Below, piece after piece: positions 35,202-48,800 of a DNA stretch of 64,000 nucleotides. The stretch is taken from contig CM082580.2 in NCBI GenBank assembly GCA_040954595.2, forward strand, positions 4,774,001 through 4,838,000, read 5' to 3'. The stretch's first letter is position 1; every line of letters starts with the position of its first letter. The notes under the pieces were generated by a model that saw nothing but the letters and a program-made list of their open reading frames with translations, was not told where the DNA came from and ran no database searches. Both the position numbers and the translations under genes were made by a program. This DNA comes from Balanoglossus misakiensis (taxonomy: Eukaryota; Hemichordata).

Positions 35202-35273
35202 TTATGGATGAGGTCGTCCGATTTTTGAACAGGTCTGTGCATCCGCGCCATCTTCGTTGACAATAGACGCCAT
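35202..35273 (-). other. Upstream ORF in the putative Sec14-gene leader
   Basis: ATGGCG at 35273 opens 23 codons (MASIVNEDGADAQTCSKIGR...) and a TAA before the candidate MRRGADID exon. In a transcript starting here it would be an upstream ORF. It could instead be a small coding first exon, but I see no in-frame donor. Confidence 0.35.
35243..35255 (-). promoter_or_regulatory. YY1-like motif in the divergent promoter region
   Basis: GAAGATGGCGCGG on the minus strand is close to the YY1 site AAGATGGCGGC, often found just downstream of TATA-less transcription starts. A second ATGGCG lies at 35268-35273 (minus), and AAAATGGCTGC at 35788-35798 (plus) faces USP40. This is motif inspection only. 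Confidence 0.35.
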
Positions 35274-35790
35274 GTTGTTAGGACGATACCAATCGCCCTT
35301 GGGTGTACCCAAATTTGTAGAGAATAATTGATATAAAAATTATGTGGTATTATTTCATTTCATGCATCCGAAATAAATTTAACGCTGTCTTTAGTGATCC
35401 GTGATAACATAGTAACGAGAATATGTAGACATTGACTTTTAATAAACTTGACTCGGCAGGGGAGACACATCCTGATCTAACCAACTGCACACATAATGGT
35501 TTATGCCTCCAAAATAACAAAAAACGAAAGGTTAAAATTAAACGACACTTTGGTCTACTGGTGGCGGTGTAAGCATGTCACAAGGGATGGGATCGATGCG
35601 ATCTGTAGTTGTGTTACTATATTTACTTTATAATTGGCTAAATATACACAACATTACTAATATGTAGTAATTTCTACGTTCTGATCAGGTGTGCTGCGTT
35701 ATCGGTTAGTGTACGTAACACCTTGTAACCATCCGGCTGGGGATGAAGGTCATCTGAGGTCACGTTCGCATTGTACGACGGGAAAACAAA

Positions 35791-35859
35791 ATGGCTGCTT
35801 ACATGGTTCATACACTCTTTCAAAACAAAGCCGAAAGTTGTGTAATTGCTTACGTCTAA
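35791..35859 (+). other. Upstream ORF in the USP40 leader
   Basis: ATGGCTGCTTACATGG opens a 22-codon frame ending TAA, 61 bases before the USP40 ATG and in a different frame. If the transcript starts upstream of 35791 this would lower USP40 translation. Confidence 0.4.
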
Positions 35860-35920
35860 GCGGTCTTGTGAATCAATTAGCAATTGATTGCACGAAGACA
35901 GGTCTTTCGGTGAACGCAAC

Positions 35921-36894
35921 ATGTTAGAAGGCCTGTTTGACGTCGCTGAAGAACTCTTTGCCACCGACCCCGATCAGCGACAAGGACTCGGGGACGGTAA
36001 AGTTCAGGTTCCCCCTCCCCCTCGGTCTCCTACTGGGCTTAGCGGGATTAAAAATCAGGGCTCGACTTGTTATTTGAATTCACTACTTCAGACATTGCTA
36101 TACACCCCTGAATTTCGAGGTAAGTTAACTGCACAGATCAGTGTACTGTTCTTTCGAAAAAGGGAAAAAGGTGTCCAACACGGTGACTTGTTAATTAAAA
36201 GAAACGAGGGGTGGGTACCTCATGCCTCCCATGATGGATGGAAACCAGAGTATAATGCCACGCCGTTTTTGTTGTCTTTTTAACTTTTCTGTGTATAGTG
36301 TACATTGAAAATGATTATCTTCGATAACCAACCCTTCACGAACAAAAAGACCGCTCGATACCGCAGACTGTACTTGTCGAACTTCCGGGTTCTCCAGGAA
36401 GTGACCCGTCGTGGGCCTAGGAGAAATGTCACACAACGTACAAGTCCAGTTTCCTCCGTTGTGTATATGATGTCGTGGATGACCCTTATGGGTTTTATTT
36501 CATACAGTTTGTCTGTGCAATTACTATTTAAGTAAACCATCGTTGACATATCGTAAGCACAGTGATAAATTTGCGTATGTCAGCATTTTTTAGCACTGTT
36601 TACAGCAATTTTGTGTTGATTGCCTATCCACCTTTTTCCTCAAGTCAGTGCAAAAGAAAATGTGTCTCCCTCTGCACCATATGCCAACAAATCTTCAAAA
36701 ATCCTCCAGCCATCCCCCAAGAATTCAAATGGTTCTTCCTTATGGTGAACTGTTGTATCTGATGTACGCAACACAAAAACATACTGTTTTTTTTTATTTA
36801 CAAAACACTATTTTTTCCCTTTACAGAATCCTTGTTTCAACTGGGACCTGAAGAGTTGGGTAACTTGGCAGACAAAGACAAACCAGAAGCAAAG
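35921..36894 (+). CDS. USP40: USP40 exons 1-2: catalytic Cys box
   Basis: Residues 1-89. After a short Pro-rich lead (VPPPPRSP) comes the USP Cys box [20 protein letters not shown] with nucleophile Cys50. The second exon continues the family sequence ([20 protein letters not shown]). The box keeps every diagnostic residue, Asn-Gln-Gly-x-Thr-Cys-Tyr-Leu-Asn-Ser, so the enzyme is predicted active. Confidence 0.95.
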
Positions 36895-39800
36895 GTAAAT
36901 TTATTCAGGGAGGGTAACAGTCAGGGTATTGTATGTCTAAGAGATGACATTCAATTTGAGTTCCTGAGATCATGGAGGTGGGCCTCCATACTGAAATGAA
37001 GGTCAGAAAAACCACCTTGAAGGCAGGTATAAATAAATCATGTCTGATAGTTAAATAATAACACATGAATGGTGAGGGCAATATCATGATTTTAGCCTAC
37101 ACAAGGGATGGTGATTTCTGACCATAATATTGATGATTGTCAGATATGCAGGCGAGGGTATCATCAATATTATGGTCAGAGAGCACCAGCCGGAGGGCAG
37201 GCTAAACTCTTGATGTTGCCTGATCATCCTGTGTTGTTAATGTTTAATATTACACCAAACATTTGATACATACAGCATAGAATGTATTTAGGGTTACCAA
37301 TGTGTCCAGGGTCGTTGCATTCAGTGAAGGTCTCGATCTCTGGCTAACTGTAGCTGTAGGCCTACTTGAACTTACTCAGATAATTTTGGACAACTGTTGT
37401 TGTCTTATTAATTGATGAACAATCGTAATTTTTCATTTGTAGAGAGTTTTAATAAATTTAGTGGACTTTACTGGAATTAAATGAATGAAAAACAGAGTGA
37501 TTTTCATAATGTACCATGATAAAATCAAGTGCAGGAAATGTCAGTTCTTGTCAATCAGTTTTTTTTTCCAAAACGTAAACATAGCAGTAAGATCATTTCT
37601 TGTTGTTTGTACTACACATGACTTTCGGTCATCATTTCCATTAATCAACTTTCAAATTATGGAGAGTTTATGAAACTTAACCTAACTGTGAAAAACTCAG
37701 GAATGATTTCATATGGTGACATAGTAGGCCTCGGGTCATGATTGTTTGTTCAGTGTATTAGCATGCTCAATTGAACACCTATTGCCTGGCCATGAGGGCC
37801 ATAGCGGCCGTTTATTGCACCCGAGGGGCTGTGAGTTACCATAATCATATGCTATTTCCCGAGGCCGCAGGCCGAGGGAAATAGCATATGATTATGGTAA
37901 CTCACAGTCACGAGGGGGTAAAAACGGCTGCTATGGCCCGAATATAGGCCAGGCTATAGGTGTTTTATAATAAACCTCATGCTAACATCTGGGAAAATCT
38001 TGCAATTTTCTCTTGAGGTTGGCATACGACACCTTCCGCGGTGGCCATTGTGTCAGACGACGCGCGCGACGCTGATTGACGTGACCGAGTCTGCGCACTC
38101 ACGTTGGTCACGTGACCGGTTTATATTTTTTTCTGCTATTGCCCTAGCGGTTCATAGTCGATTCTATTTTCCTATCACATGACGGATTCTGGCGAATCAC
38201 GGCACAGTATTAGCATGAGGTATATTATAAATCTTGTTATTCCATGTTCATATAATGTCATGCACATTAGGAATACGTTTTAAAGGCAATGTCAAATTAC
38301 AGTTTTCATTTGTTAAATTAATATATAATAATGATATCGCGAGGAAATGACTGTTGAAACCATAAAGTTATACTGCTTAAGTGTAGCACATGTTTATTGA
38401 TGCTGTCAATTGTTTAATCAAATATTTGATAAAGATTGATTATGGTTATAATTTTAAATGGGGCCACATATAATAGTAATAGCGTCAAACATATTTTTAA
38501 TATTTTAAAATGTTGCTTTTTTATCACGATTTTTATTTATGATGGTTAATAGTGGGTGTATGTTTCATGGAAATGAAGATTTTCTTTGAATAGAAACTGT
38601 TCCGGAATGGAGTCACATGACCCCACCTGTTGACCTCAGGGTGACCCTGGATTAATTACCATGTGAATGGTGTCTGCCCACGTCGGGACTTAACTGAAAT
38701 TAATGCTTTACTACGCAATCTCGCGTAATAGACATGCCATTTTCTGTCTGGTTGGTCAAGCTGATATGACCCGTGCACGATACACTGCGGCGTCTATAAA
38801 TTTTATGATTACTTTCCACGTACGTGTGTTTGGAACAGACAGAGCAATGCCTAGGTAGGGTTTTGACATCACAACTTTGATTTCAATTGATTTTTATTAT
38901 GAAGTTCTGTCCTTTGTACAACAATTCTGTATGCAGTAATTTTCCCATGTAGCTGCAGATACTTTCAAGAATTGTACCCCAGAATGAACTGTACTTGTAC
39001 GGAGAAAATCCCGCCAAAACACTTTTCGCAATTTTCCCACGCACTTACTTTTAGCTATAACACTGTTTTCTCGAAAGAATAGTTTTTTGTAACCAATATT
39101 ATTTTCAGATCCTGAAAAATGACTGCAGTCTGCGAAAATGGTAACAAGCATGCCAAAAGAATGCAGATTTTGTGCAAGTCATGATCAGCCATATTGCCTG
39201 TCCAATCTTGCTCGTACGACACTCACAGTTACGTACTTCTTTATCGTCAGGTGCGCGTCATTCCAATACAACTCCAGCGCTTATTTGCCCGACTCTTACT
39301 GCGGGACGAACAGAGTGCCAGCACGACAGACCTGACAGATAGTTTTGGATGGACCAATAATGAGGTACATGATGAAATCAATTTTTTCAACCATACTGCT
39401 ATCAATATTAGCTTGAAGGAACAGTAGATGAGATTTTCATTAACATTTTGTCTGATGTTAGTAACATGCTGTTCACAGTTCACTTTGAACAAATTTCTCA
39501 AATTCCATGACTTTTAAATGACATCAAAATGTCAGTTACAATGTAACTGTTAGATGTTATTCATTTCTAAGATGGATGATGATTGGTGATTATTGCTCAC
39601 AAAAAACGATATGTCACTTTTTTATTGTACATAATTTCAGTTACATATCTTGCTTTGTTGCATGTTTCTCAGTTGCTGAAAATGTGATAAAAAGTGCAAG
39701 AAAAAGTGTAGTCATTTACCCTGGATTATCGAATGTAAAGACAGGCAGACAGGCAGTTACTGAGTCATACAGTCAGATGGACAGACATAGTAAGAGAGTG

Positions 39801-42800
39801 AGTCTGTCAGTCAGACAGACATTCTGTCAAAAGGACAGACAAACAGACAGAAACAGTCAGTGACAGACAGACACAGATAGACAGAAGGAAAGAATTAAAA
39901 AGCCCTCACAAAGACAGACAGACAGTCAGTCACAATAGCTGTACTTGTATGTTCTTGTCTGATGTTCACACTGTCTGGACCGCTTTTTTCCCCAATTCAA
40001 CCAACACAGGAATTACAACAGCATGACGTTCAAGAACTCAACCGGATCCTGTTCAGTGCCATTGAAAGTTCTCTGGTTGGTACATCCGGCCAAGATCTCA
40101 TCTCCAAACTCTATCACGGTTCCATCGTAAACCAGGTAAATGGATTTCATCTTGAGAAAGATAAAGATGCAGTACTATTAACTTTGTATACAATACTATG
40201 AAATGTAACAAACAAATTGTTCTGTTCACACATAGACACTACCCTCTATACTTCATGCAGTGTATGTTTGAGATTACCTCACTTTTAGGTTGCTGATGTG
40301 GTAAAAAGAAAAAAACAACATCAACACATGAATTTTAGAGAAAAAAAAAACAAACAAATGTGGTGTTTTCGGCAGAAGTCACAGACAGCTAATGTGCGAC
40401 AGAATTTCATTGCACATCCTGTGAGTCCCGACATTCTCCATCAGGGCATTGACTTGCGGCTGTTTGTAAAATCCCAGAACATGACAAGACTGCAGATTTG
40501 GTGGTTGTCTAAGTACATCCACCCCACGCTGCATTCCAGACATTGAAAACCTCCATTGTTACCAATGCGGGACAGTATCACCTCTGACAGTAAACAGTGC
40601 ACTCTCAGACACAATAAGGTGCTTGTGTCTGCGTGGGAATGTATTCCCATCGTATGTAGTCTGCATTGAAGGACGTAATGCTACATTTGCGCATTATTTC
40701 ATCAGCAAGATTATTGTACCCATCAGAAGTTCATTCAGCGGTGATACCTAAGTATTGCTTTTCACAATACGAAAATTAGGACTGAAAGCATGATTTTTTT
40801 CACTTGATTTTCAGATCATTTGCCAAGAATGTGGAAGAATAAGCGAAAGAGAGGTAATATAATGTTTGTAGATTTCTGATTCTTTTGAATATAGGATTAG
40901 TAATGAAGTTATGGTATAGCAATCAAAGAGAATTACTTTTTTCCCCATATACATGTACATGTAGTTGTCTGTGAGAGTCATATTACATGATATTCAGCTA
41001 ACCTTACTTCATCTTGTTGGAGATAACACATCACTGGCTGGTAAAATAAATTTAAAATTATAGCTGATATTACTATTTTTGGAGTAGCTCTGAGTGGGCG
41101 AGGGGAGAATTTGTTTTGTAGTAAAACATGGACAGACTTCAACTGTCATACAGTATGTGTTTTGGTTAGAAATAACGTTTCCCCAAGAGTTCCCAATTTG
41201 TGTGTCTCGGTGTGGTTTGTGTGTGGGAGCCAGTGTGCCTTAAATGCTGAAATTCATGGTGGAATATATCACTTAGTCATGAAATATCTCACCGTGAGTA
41301 GTCAGTTCTAGGTTGATAGATGAAAGCGCGACATCTATATAAGATATCTGAGTCATCTATTGGGCGACTGTAATTTGAACGTCTCTTACATGCTTTTACT
41401 GCAAATTGGATTTTTGTAGGAAGATTTCCTGGACCTGACAGTTGCTGTGGCCGGATTCCAGGGATTAATTGATGCCTTGGACTGCTGTCACAACGAGATG
41501 GAATTGATGGCCGGGAACAACCAGTACAAATGCGAAAGATGTCAGAAACTGGTAGATGCCAAAAAGGTACGCTGGGCAAAAAATGCAACCATTATTATGA
41601 GAATTGGTTTATAGATTTCTTGCTTTCAACAGAGTGGTCGAGCACTCTGTTGAAAGCAAGAAATCTATAAACCAACTTTTCAAGACAAGTTATATTGAGG
41701 ATGACATGTAGTGTGACCGTTTGATCAGTGAAAGAAACGAGAGTTTGTTAGAGAGCATTGCATTTTAGGTTTCTTTTGCAACAAATGTTTTTCGTAACAG
41801 GTAATATTGTCAACTGTTAAGCCACTGATTTTTGGTGTAACCCTGTTTATAAAAATTTTAAAAATTTGGATACAAATTTGGCAATTTTTTTTTATCACAA
41901 GTGTATTATACACTTGTGATCGAAACAAAATTTCCCATTATGTATACTCTACAGCTATTTAACATTTCAAATTTGTATCTTGAGAAAATAATATGTCAAC
42001 AAAATGCTGAATTTTTGGTTTGATTGATGGATAAATTATTCCATATAATGCCGGTTTGTCTTGACATAGTGAAGAGTAACAACCCACATACATTTCTGAC
42101 TTAATACAGACCAGTAGAATAAAGGCACAATTTTGTAGCATGAGCCTTGAGGACAAAAGCTGAGTCATCAACCTTGAAACAGGATAATCCAGTTAAAACA
42201 CTTAGTCTCACTGACAGCTGTTTCCCTTCTGTGTCAATAATGTTGACATTTTCAAATGATGTTTCCATTTCACTCAAAGAACCCACATGACCACTTCTAA
42301 ATTACATATTCATTGTTGCACAGTGGCCCCACCTGTGTTCAGGTTTGATGGTTGGGGACGCTCTTCAAAATGATGAAGTACAAGTCATTTCAAATAGTGA
42401 GAGTTTAGCGCAATGCCTACCATTATTCAAGTCTACTTTCTTCAAATTTGTATAGGGAGTAAGTATACATGTCCATCCCCACCAGGGTTTGCTGATTTTT
42501 TTTTATATTTCTTGCAGGGTGCCAAACTCCGTGCCTTACCACCTATACTTACCATCTCGTTACTACGATTCAGTTATGACTTTGTCAAGTTTGAAAGGTA
42601 CAAGGAAACTGGTAAATTTACATTCCCAATGGAAATAGATATGGCTCCATACTGTGAAGATGTAAGTTGTGGTTTGAACTGTAATATCTTATCATTAAAC
42701 TGGAACACTTTGTTGCCATTTATTGACCAATCAAAAGCACTGGATGCTTCAACAGTTAACCTATTGTCTGTGTATATACATGTGTTCATGTTCAGAGTTT

Positions 42801-45800
42801 GGATTTTCAGTGAAAAAAAGTTATTACTGAATCGGCAAATGATGTCAAAAGTTGCAGTTTTGTGACTGGTCAATACAACTGTTGATTGTTAAATATACCA
42901 TGTACCTCTTCTATAAAATAAGCAACACTGCATTGATGTACACAGCTAATGATATCAATCACTGTTCGTCTGTTCATTTCTGCTTGACAGGTGTCGTCTA
43001 TGAGTGACACAGAATACGAGTTATTTTCAGTGGTGATTCACAGAGGTAGTGGCTTTGGCGGACACTATCAGGCTTACATACGGGATGTGGATTGTATTGG
43101 AAAGTGGACACAGCCTGTAAGTAGTTACTCTGGCGTCTGTGTACTTTGTATCATGTACCTAGGGGTCACCGCGCTTGTTTTTGACGTACAGAGCCACGAA
43201 TTTAGTCAATAATAGATGAACATAGCTGACTCAACATTTTTTCACCAATGGTTTGTCTATGAGCAAAATATTTAGCGAAGTTTATCTCAAAATAGAGCGC
43301 GGTGACCATACGATTTTGTGTGACCAATGTATTTATTTTTACATAACTGCGCTATATGTGTAAAATTTCGTGAAAATGACAATAGTAGAAGTTTGTTTTC
43401 AATAATCCTATGGGAAAAAGACGTGTGCATGCAGTTTTCCGGTTTATGTTCTGCGCGTACATCCTTAAAGTTGAATTCATAAACCATCTCTGTGACTGTA
43501 TTGTGGCTGATGTCAGTAATTTTCTCTTTTGAACAGGAGGATGAACCAATCCAGATGAAAACTGAGGCAAGCAGTGACAGCGTTGATTACATTGAGTTGG
43601 GAGAACCAGAAGAAGTCTTATCAGCTGTTCTTATCTGTGAAGGTGATGAGACCAGTACATTGACGTTGGATAAGCTGTGTCAGGTCAGAAACTTAACATT
43701 CTTTGTCACCAATGAACTTGGTTGTATGTCAAGTATTTTATTTGCATACATAAAAAAAATACTGTTAAACATGTTATTTTCGCGAGCAATAAATATACGC
43801 GAAATACGCGAGAGCCAAAAAACGTGAAAATAAAGACTCGTGTAAATATAGTTGTGAAAGAACAATGTGCACTATGCAGTACGAGAACACGAAAATTAAT
43901 ACTCGCGTAACAGTGGCCTCTCTCAATATTGCAAAAATTTCAAATCGCGAAAATAACATGTTTTACATTAATTCAATAAGTACTAATACATGTAGTTTTA
44001 AATTCAAGACTCAATACAAAGCCATACATGTATGTAATATGGCTAGAGATAGCTCTAGAAACGCAGTTGCACCATTAGTGTTTGGGATATGCTAATTACA
44101 TTTGTCATTTTATAGTTGCATCAATAGTAAATTTATTGACAAATGTATTTTCCTGTTTTGTAGGCACTTATATCACAAACAGGAGTGTCTTGGAACAAAC
44201 GTTTCAAAAAACAATATGGACCAATTAATAAGGTAAGGGCATCATTGACATTGTGAAGAATATTCGATTTTTCATCTTAACAATTACATGTAGCTTTTAG
44301 TTTGCAGGGTGTAGAGAAAACATCAGATTTGCTCAAGTGACTATGAAATTTAAAAAAGTTTTTTTTTTATCATTTTTAGTCAAATTGCTATTTTAACTTC
44401 TTCAACCATATGGATTAGCATTATGTTCTAATATAGAGGCCAATTTATTTACTTACTAGGTATAGTTTAGTTTGTAACATAATGTGAATTTTTATTGAAC
44501 ACAACCCAACAGAGTGGACTTTTTATAGAAGGAGTGTTGTTAAGGATCTTTTACTATATTCCATCAAAAGTAAATATTAACAACATTTCTCGTTTTAGTT
44601 TCTGAAGAAACACGTTGAAACCTTTGAATATGACTCAGTGACCAACTCTGTCCGGTTGAAGACGACCAGGGAAACAGTGAGCTATATGTCACAGGTGAAA
44701 GAGTCAGAGAAGGCAAATGCTAAGCGTAGTGAAGGAACTAAGATTGTGAGCCCAGAGAAGAAAGATGATGGAGAGAGCGAGAAGGAGAGTTCAACACACA
44801 ATGAAGTCAGAGAGAACAGTCACAAGACAAAGAAACCAAAAAGGTATAGTTAACACGTAGTCTCGGTTACCCAGACCCCTCTGCTTCTTCCGTTGGGGAA
44901 ATGCTATGGAAAAATCTCCGGGCAAAGATGGCCGACTCGAGGCAAAAGCAATGCATGATGGTCAACATTTATGACATTTGATATTATGACATGGCGATAT
45001 TAGAAAACTATTTACCAAACTTCTCTCTCTCTTTTCAATTTGTAGACAGTTTTAGCAGGACTTCTCAGCATGTTTTTTTTTAAAGTTTTAGGCTGCAATG
45101 GTGATGAAAGGGTTAAACTTTGATTTTCCATCTTTCTGATTTGATTTCAGAGATCCCTCGCCACTACCAAGAGACGGTTATTCCTGGTTTGATTTCAACG
45201 ATTCAAGAGTACATTCAATCCGAGAAAAAGAGATCCAGAAGCAATTCTCAGGAAGACAGAGTGCTTATATGTTGTTTTACAGGCAGAAATCACTTAAGAG
45301 ACCTTCAGAAGGTAGGCTACTGGTATTCTTGAGATAATGGGGCATAGTTTTAACCCTTTCACCCCAGTTCCCTCTCGAGAGGTCCAACGACACCATAGAA
45401 AACAATGGGTTTGGACTGAACCATGGTGGTGCAAGGGTTAAACTCAGATATGTTATAACGTTTCATGAAATTTTCATCACAGAGTTAAGTGTCAGTGTCA
45501 GATTTTATCTCATGGACATGTATGTCTCATTTGCAATTGAATACTTCCACTTAGACTTTAGGTGAGCGAACTAATCACAATGATCTGTCTCGGCAAGGTG
45601 TGAATATTTGTGGTGTTTCGTGATTGACCTCTAGATGGCGCTTTCCTTTAGATTTGCAAACATCATCCCATTGTCGAGTTAGGAGATCCAACCATATTTG
45701 GTAACAAGGGATTTAGACCAATTATTTCATCACACAGAAGAATTAATAGTTAGGCATTTATGTTTAGCAACCAACAATTGCTATTTGTATAATTACATTT

Positions 45801-48800
45801 TAGAGATTGATTGATCAATTAATTAATGATATTGGATAATGTTGCATACCTTATAATAGTTTTCTTAGAAATTCAGCTTATGTTCATAGAACAGTCGTAA
45901 TAAGATGCTTGTGTTTAAGTTTAAAATCTGTTAACTGTTATCTGTTTGTATCTTCCATAATAGAATTTCATTTCATGTTTTTTTTCTCAATTTCAAAGCC
46001 AAAGGTTGTCCAGCATACAAGATAGCCGAGAGATTACTGGAAGAAGTTGCCATAGAAAATGCTGTTTTGCAGGATGAACGGTAAGGGTAGTACCACATAT
46101 ACACTGTTGCTATCTTAGCTCTTTGAAAAGGTTGTTGGTGACTTTCCAAGTATCAGAATGTAAACGTCTTGAGAGTTTGCAGTCAAAGAAATCAGTAAGA
46201 TAAAATGCTCCTAGCAATGGTACTCACCTGAGATAAATTTACATTGCCAGAAAAAAATTAATGCAGTGAACGCAAAAATTAGGAAAAATATATACTTCTG
46301 ATTCATTCTTTGCAGAGGACAGGGAGAATACTGATGCACCTTTAACATTTGCATATTTATGTTCTCCACTTTGATGTTTGCAGAGAAAAGTACGAAGATG
46401 AAATCAATAAGATTGAAGTGAAGCTCTTACAGAGCAAAGATTACCAGACACTCAACGGTGCAATCAATGTAAGACTCGACACAGATACCAGTGTTACTGC
46501 CCTGTCTATTGACAGAAGGAAACCCGTGGCAGATTTGAAAATAATGATAACAGAGGTAAGTGTTCTTTTTATGTTGGCATATATTGTGTGACACTACTGT
46601 TTGAGGTGTATATGTTTGCAATGAAACAACAACTACAAAACAAAAAAAGATTTTAAAGTTTGATTTTTGATGTAAGAAGCTACCAGAACAACTGCGCCAA
46701 TTATTGATATGCTGCCAACTTAATAGTCACAGTGTTCCGTCATGTGCGATAATTTCATTACTATCGATGATTTCTTTCCTTCATTGTTGCCAACATAGTG
46801 GCCAGACTGTTTTAGCTTGCTTGTCTCATGTGCTAATGTGTCCTTAACATTCCAGAGACATGGTAGCTGTTTAATTTGGATAAAGCAAAAAAAGTTACAA
46901 TTTTACGCTATGAATATTTGTCATATTCAGCATTGTTGTCAGTTCCGTTGGCATACATTGCAACACTGAATCATTAATAGACATGGTTTTATAAGATACA
47001 ATGTTAGCTTGAATCACATGCACTGTACTTAAAAATGCTTGATTACTTATCATGATAGGTATTGGATGACATCAGTCTTCTGGACCATAGCATGCGTTTA
47101 CATGTTGCCAAGGACATTCCAGCAGGGATTCATCTCTATCAATGCATATCAGGTGAACATTACTTACTTCTTGTCATTGTGTTTCTTGTATAAAAATCAA
47201 TGCGAATGCTGGTCATATATTCTTACAAATTGTGAGCTGACTATCAGATGAAATCTGAAATTATCTTCTGTACTAAGACCAATATCAATCATACTATTTT
47301 AATTATGATATTTCTGTGTATGAAAGCTGATGTTCCACTCTCTTTATGAGTCATGAGAATCTAACTATGCAGAATACTGTGGTAATGTCACATTTGAAGG
47401 TGATCATGTCTTGAAATCTACGATCTATATTCTAAAAGCGTTTAATGTCACATGGAAATGTCACATGACATGCCATATTTGGTATGACTGCTGGCAAACT
47501 CAATCTACAATTCAATCCTATGAAAAATTCATGAAGATTTGGAGAAATTTGGAAGGGGGTTATTACTGTGACAGCGGTGTTACTCGTAGTCAAAGCAACA
47601 TAGTATTTTACAGCTTATAATAATATAAATTTAAAATGACTGTGACATGGTCAAACTGTGCCAATGACATTACAGGTATATGTGTATCACCATTGCAAAT
47701 ACATACATGTATAAAGGTGAAGGACAATTTCCCTAACCATCAACATTTACATGTGATTGCAGGAATTGAGGAAAACAAATTTTATGTGTCACTTTTAATC
47801 TCTTTAATAATTTTGATTCAATTTCAATTTCTTGTCCACCTAGGTTGTGATACTGTTAGCATACAGGATACGGGAGTGTGTAATGGAACTCAGATTTTTT
47901 TCTGGGATGGCGAACAGGTACCTATGGAACTGTGATTGTTACATTGCAATTGGTGCAGTTATTCTCTTTGTACAATTTTCTGAAAGAAAATCCTGGTAAT
48001 AATAATGCACACCTGTCATAAACTGAGGAGTTCCATTTTACAATAAATATCCATATGTACTATGCAGTATGCATTCACTTGATGACACTATGTCAAGTGT
48101 CTGTGTGTTGGACCCATGTACAGAGTCACTGCTCTGAAGGGTCCTTTGAGGTCATGAAAGACAACTCTTACCTGTCCAAATGATTTGAAGTGAATTAATA
48201 GAAAAAAAAAGATGTATAATCACGGATGTCAGAGTTTGTTCGCAAAATTCATGTGCAGCCATGTACATGACTAATGTAGTAGACTTAACTTCATCCATGG
48301 CCATAGTTTGTGAATAACCATGTAGTACATTTTAGAAATACATTGTTCGCAACCTCTGAATGATACCCTTATTAATGTTCCATATAAGCGATATGATTTT
48401 TGTTTCTGTAATTCTCTGTGCAGGTGGATGGTGTGTCCATCAGACCCGGCGACAGTTGCGAACCGTTACTCCTGACGGTGACGTACAACAAATCAGATGA
48501 CGTATCCGATGACCTGATGAGAGCCTTCCCCAAAGACGTCACTATCGGTGAATTGAAAGCCATACTCAGTGACTGGATCGCAATTCCTGCAGAAGACATG
48601 GTGCTGAGTCGCGTCCAGTCCAAACCTGTCATGTTGTCGAAAAACGACGACGGCAAAACGCTGGTAGAGTTGGCGTTTGAAAATGGCGAGAAATTGACGG
48701 CTGAGAGCCGGAAAAAGAAGGGGTGAGTTGATAAATGGGAGTCTATAAACAGTTGACAAGATATGAAATGTAAAATGAAGGATATATTCAAATGGTCATG

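Larger units (their letters stand above)
36895..39250. other. USP40 intron 2 rich in fold-back repeats
   Basis: About 2.4 kb without coding exons. It holds a fold-back at 37085-37215, a large hairpin at 37774-37964 and a TIR element at 37965-38230. The remainder (38.3-39.2 kb) is plain AT-rich sequence. Confidence 0.75.

Noticed and set aside
35888-35920. Longer USP40 N-terminus starting upstream of 35921
   Set aside because: The upstream start would be TTG, not ATG, and MLEGLF aligns with the human MFGDLF start.
39735-39935. Possible CRISPR-like or minisatellite array of CAGACAG units
   Set aside because: Units are four bases and degenerate with no constant spacers; it is a microsatellite in an intron.
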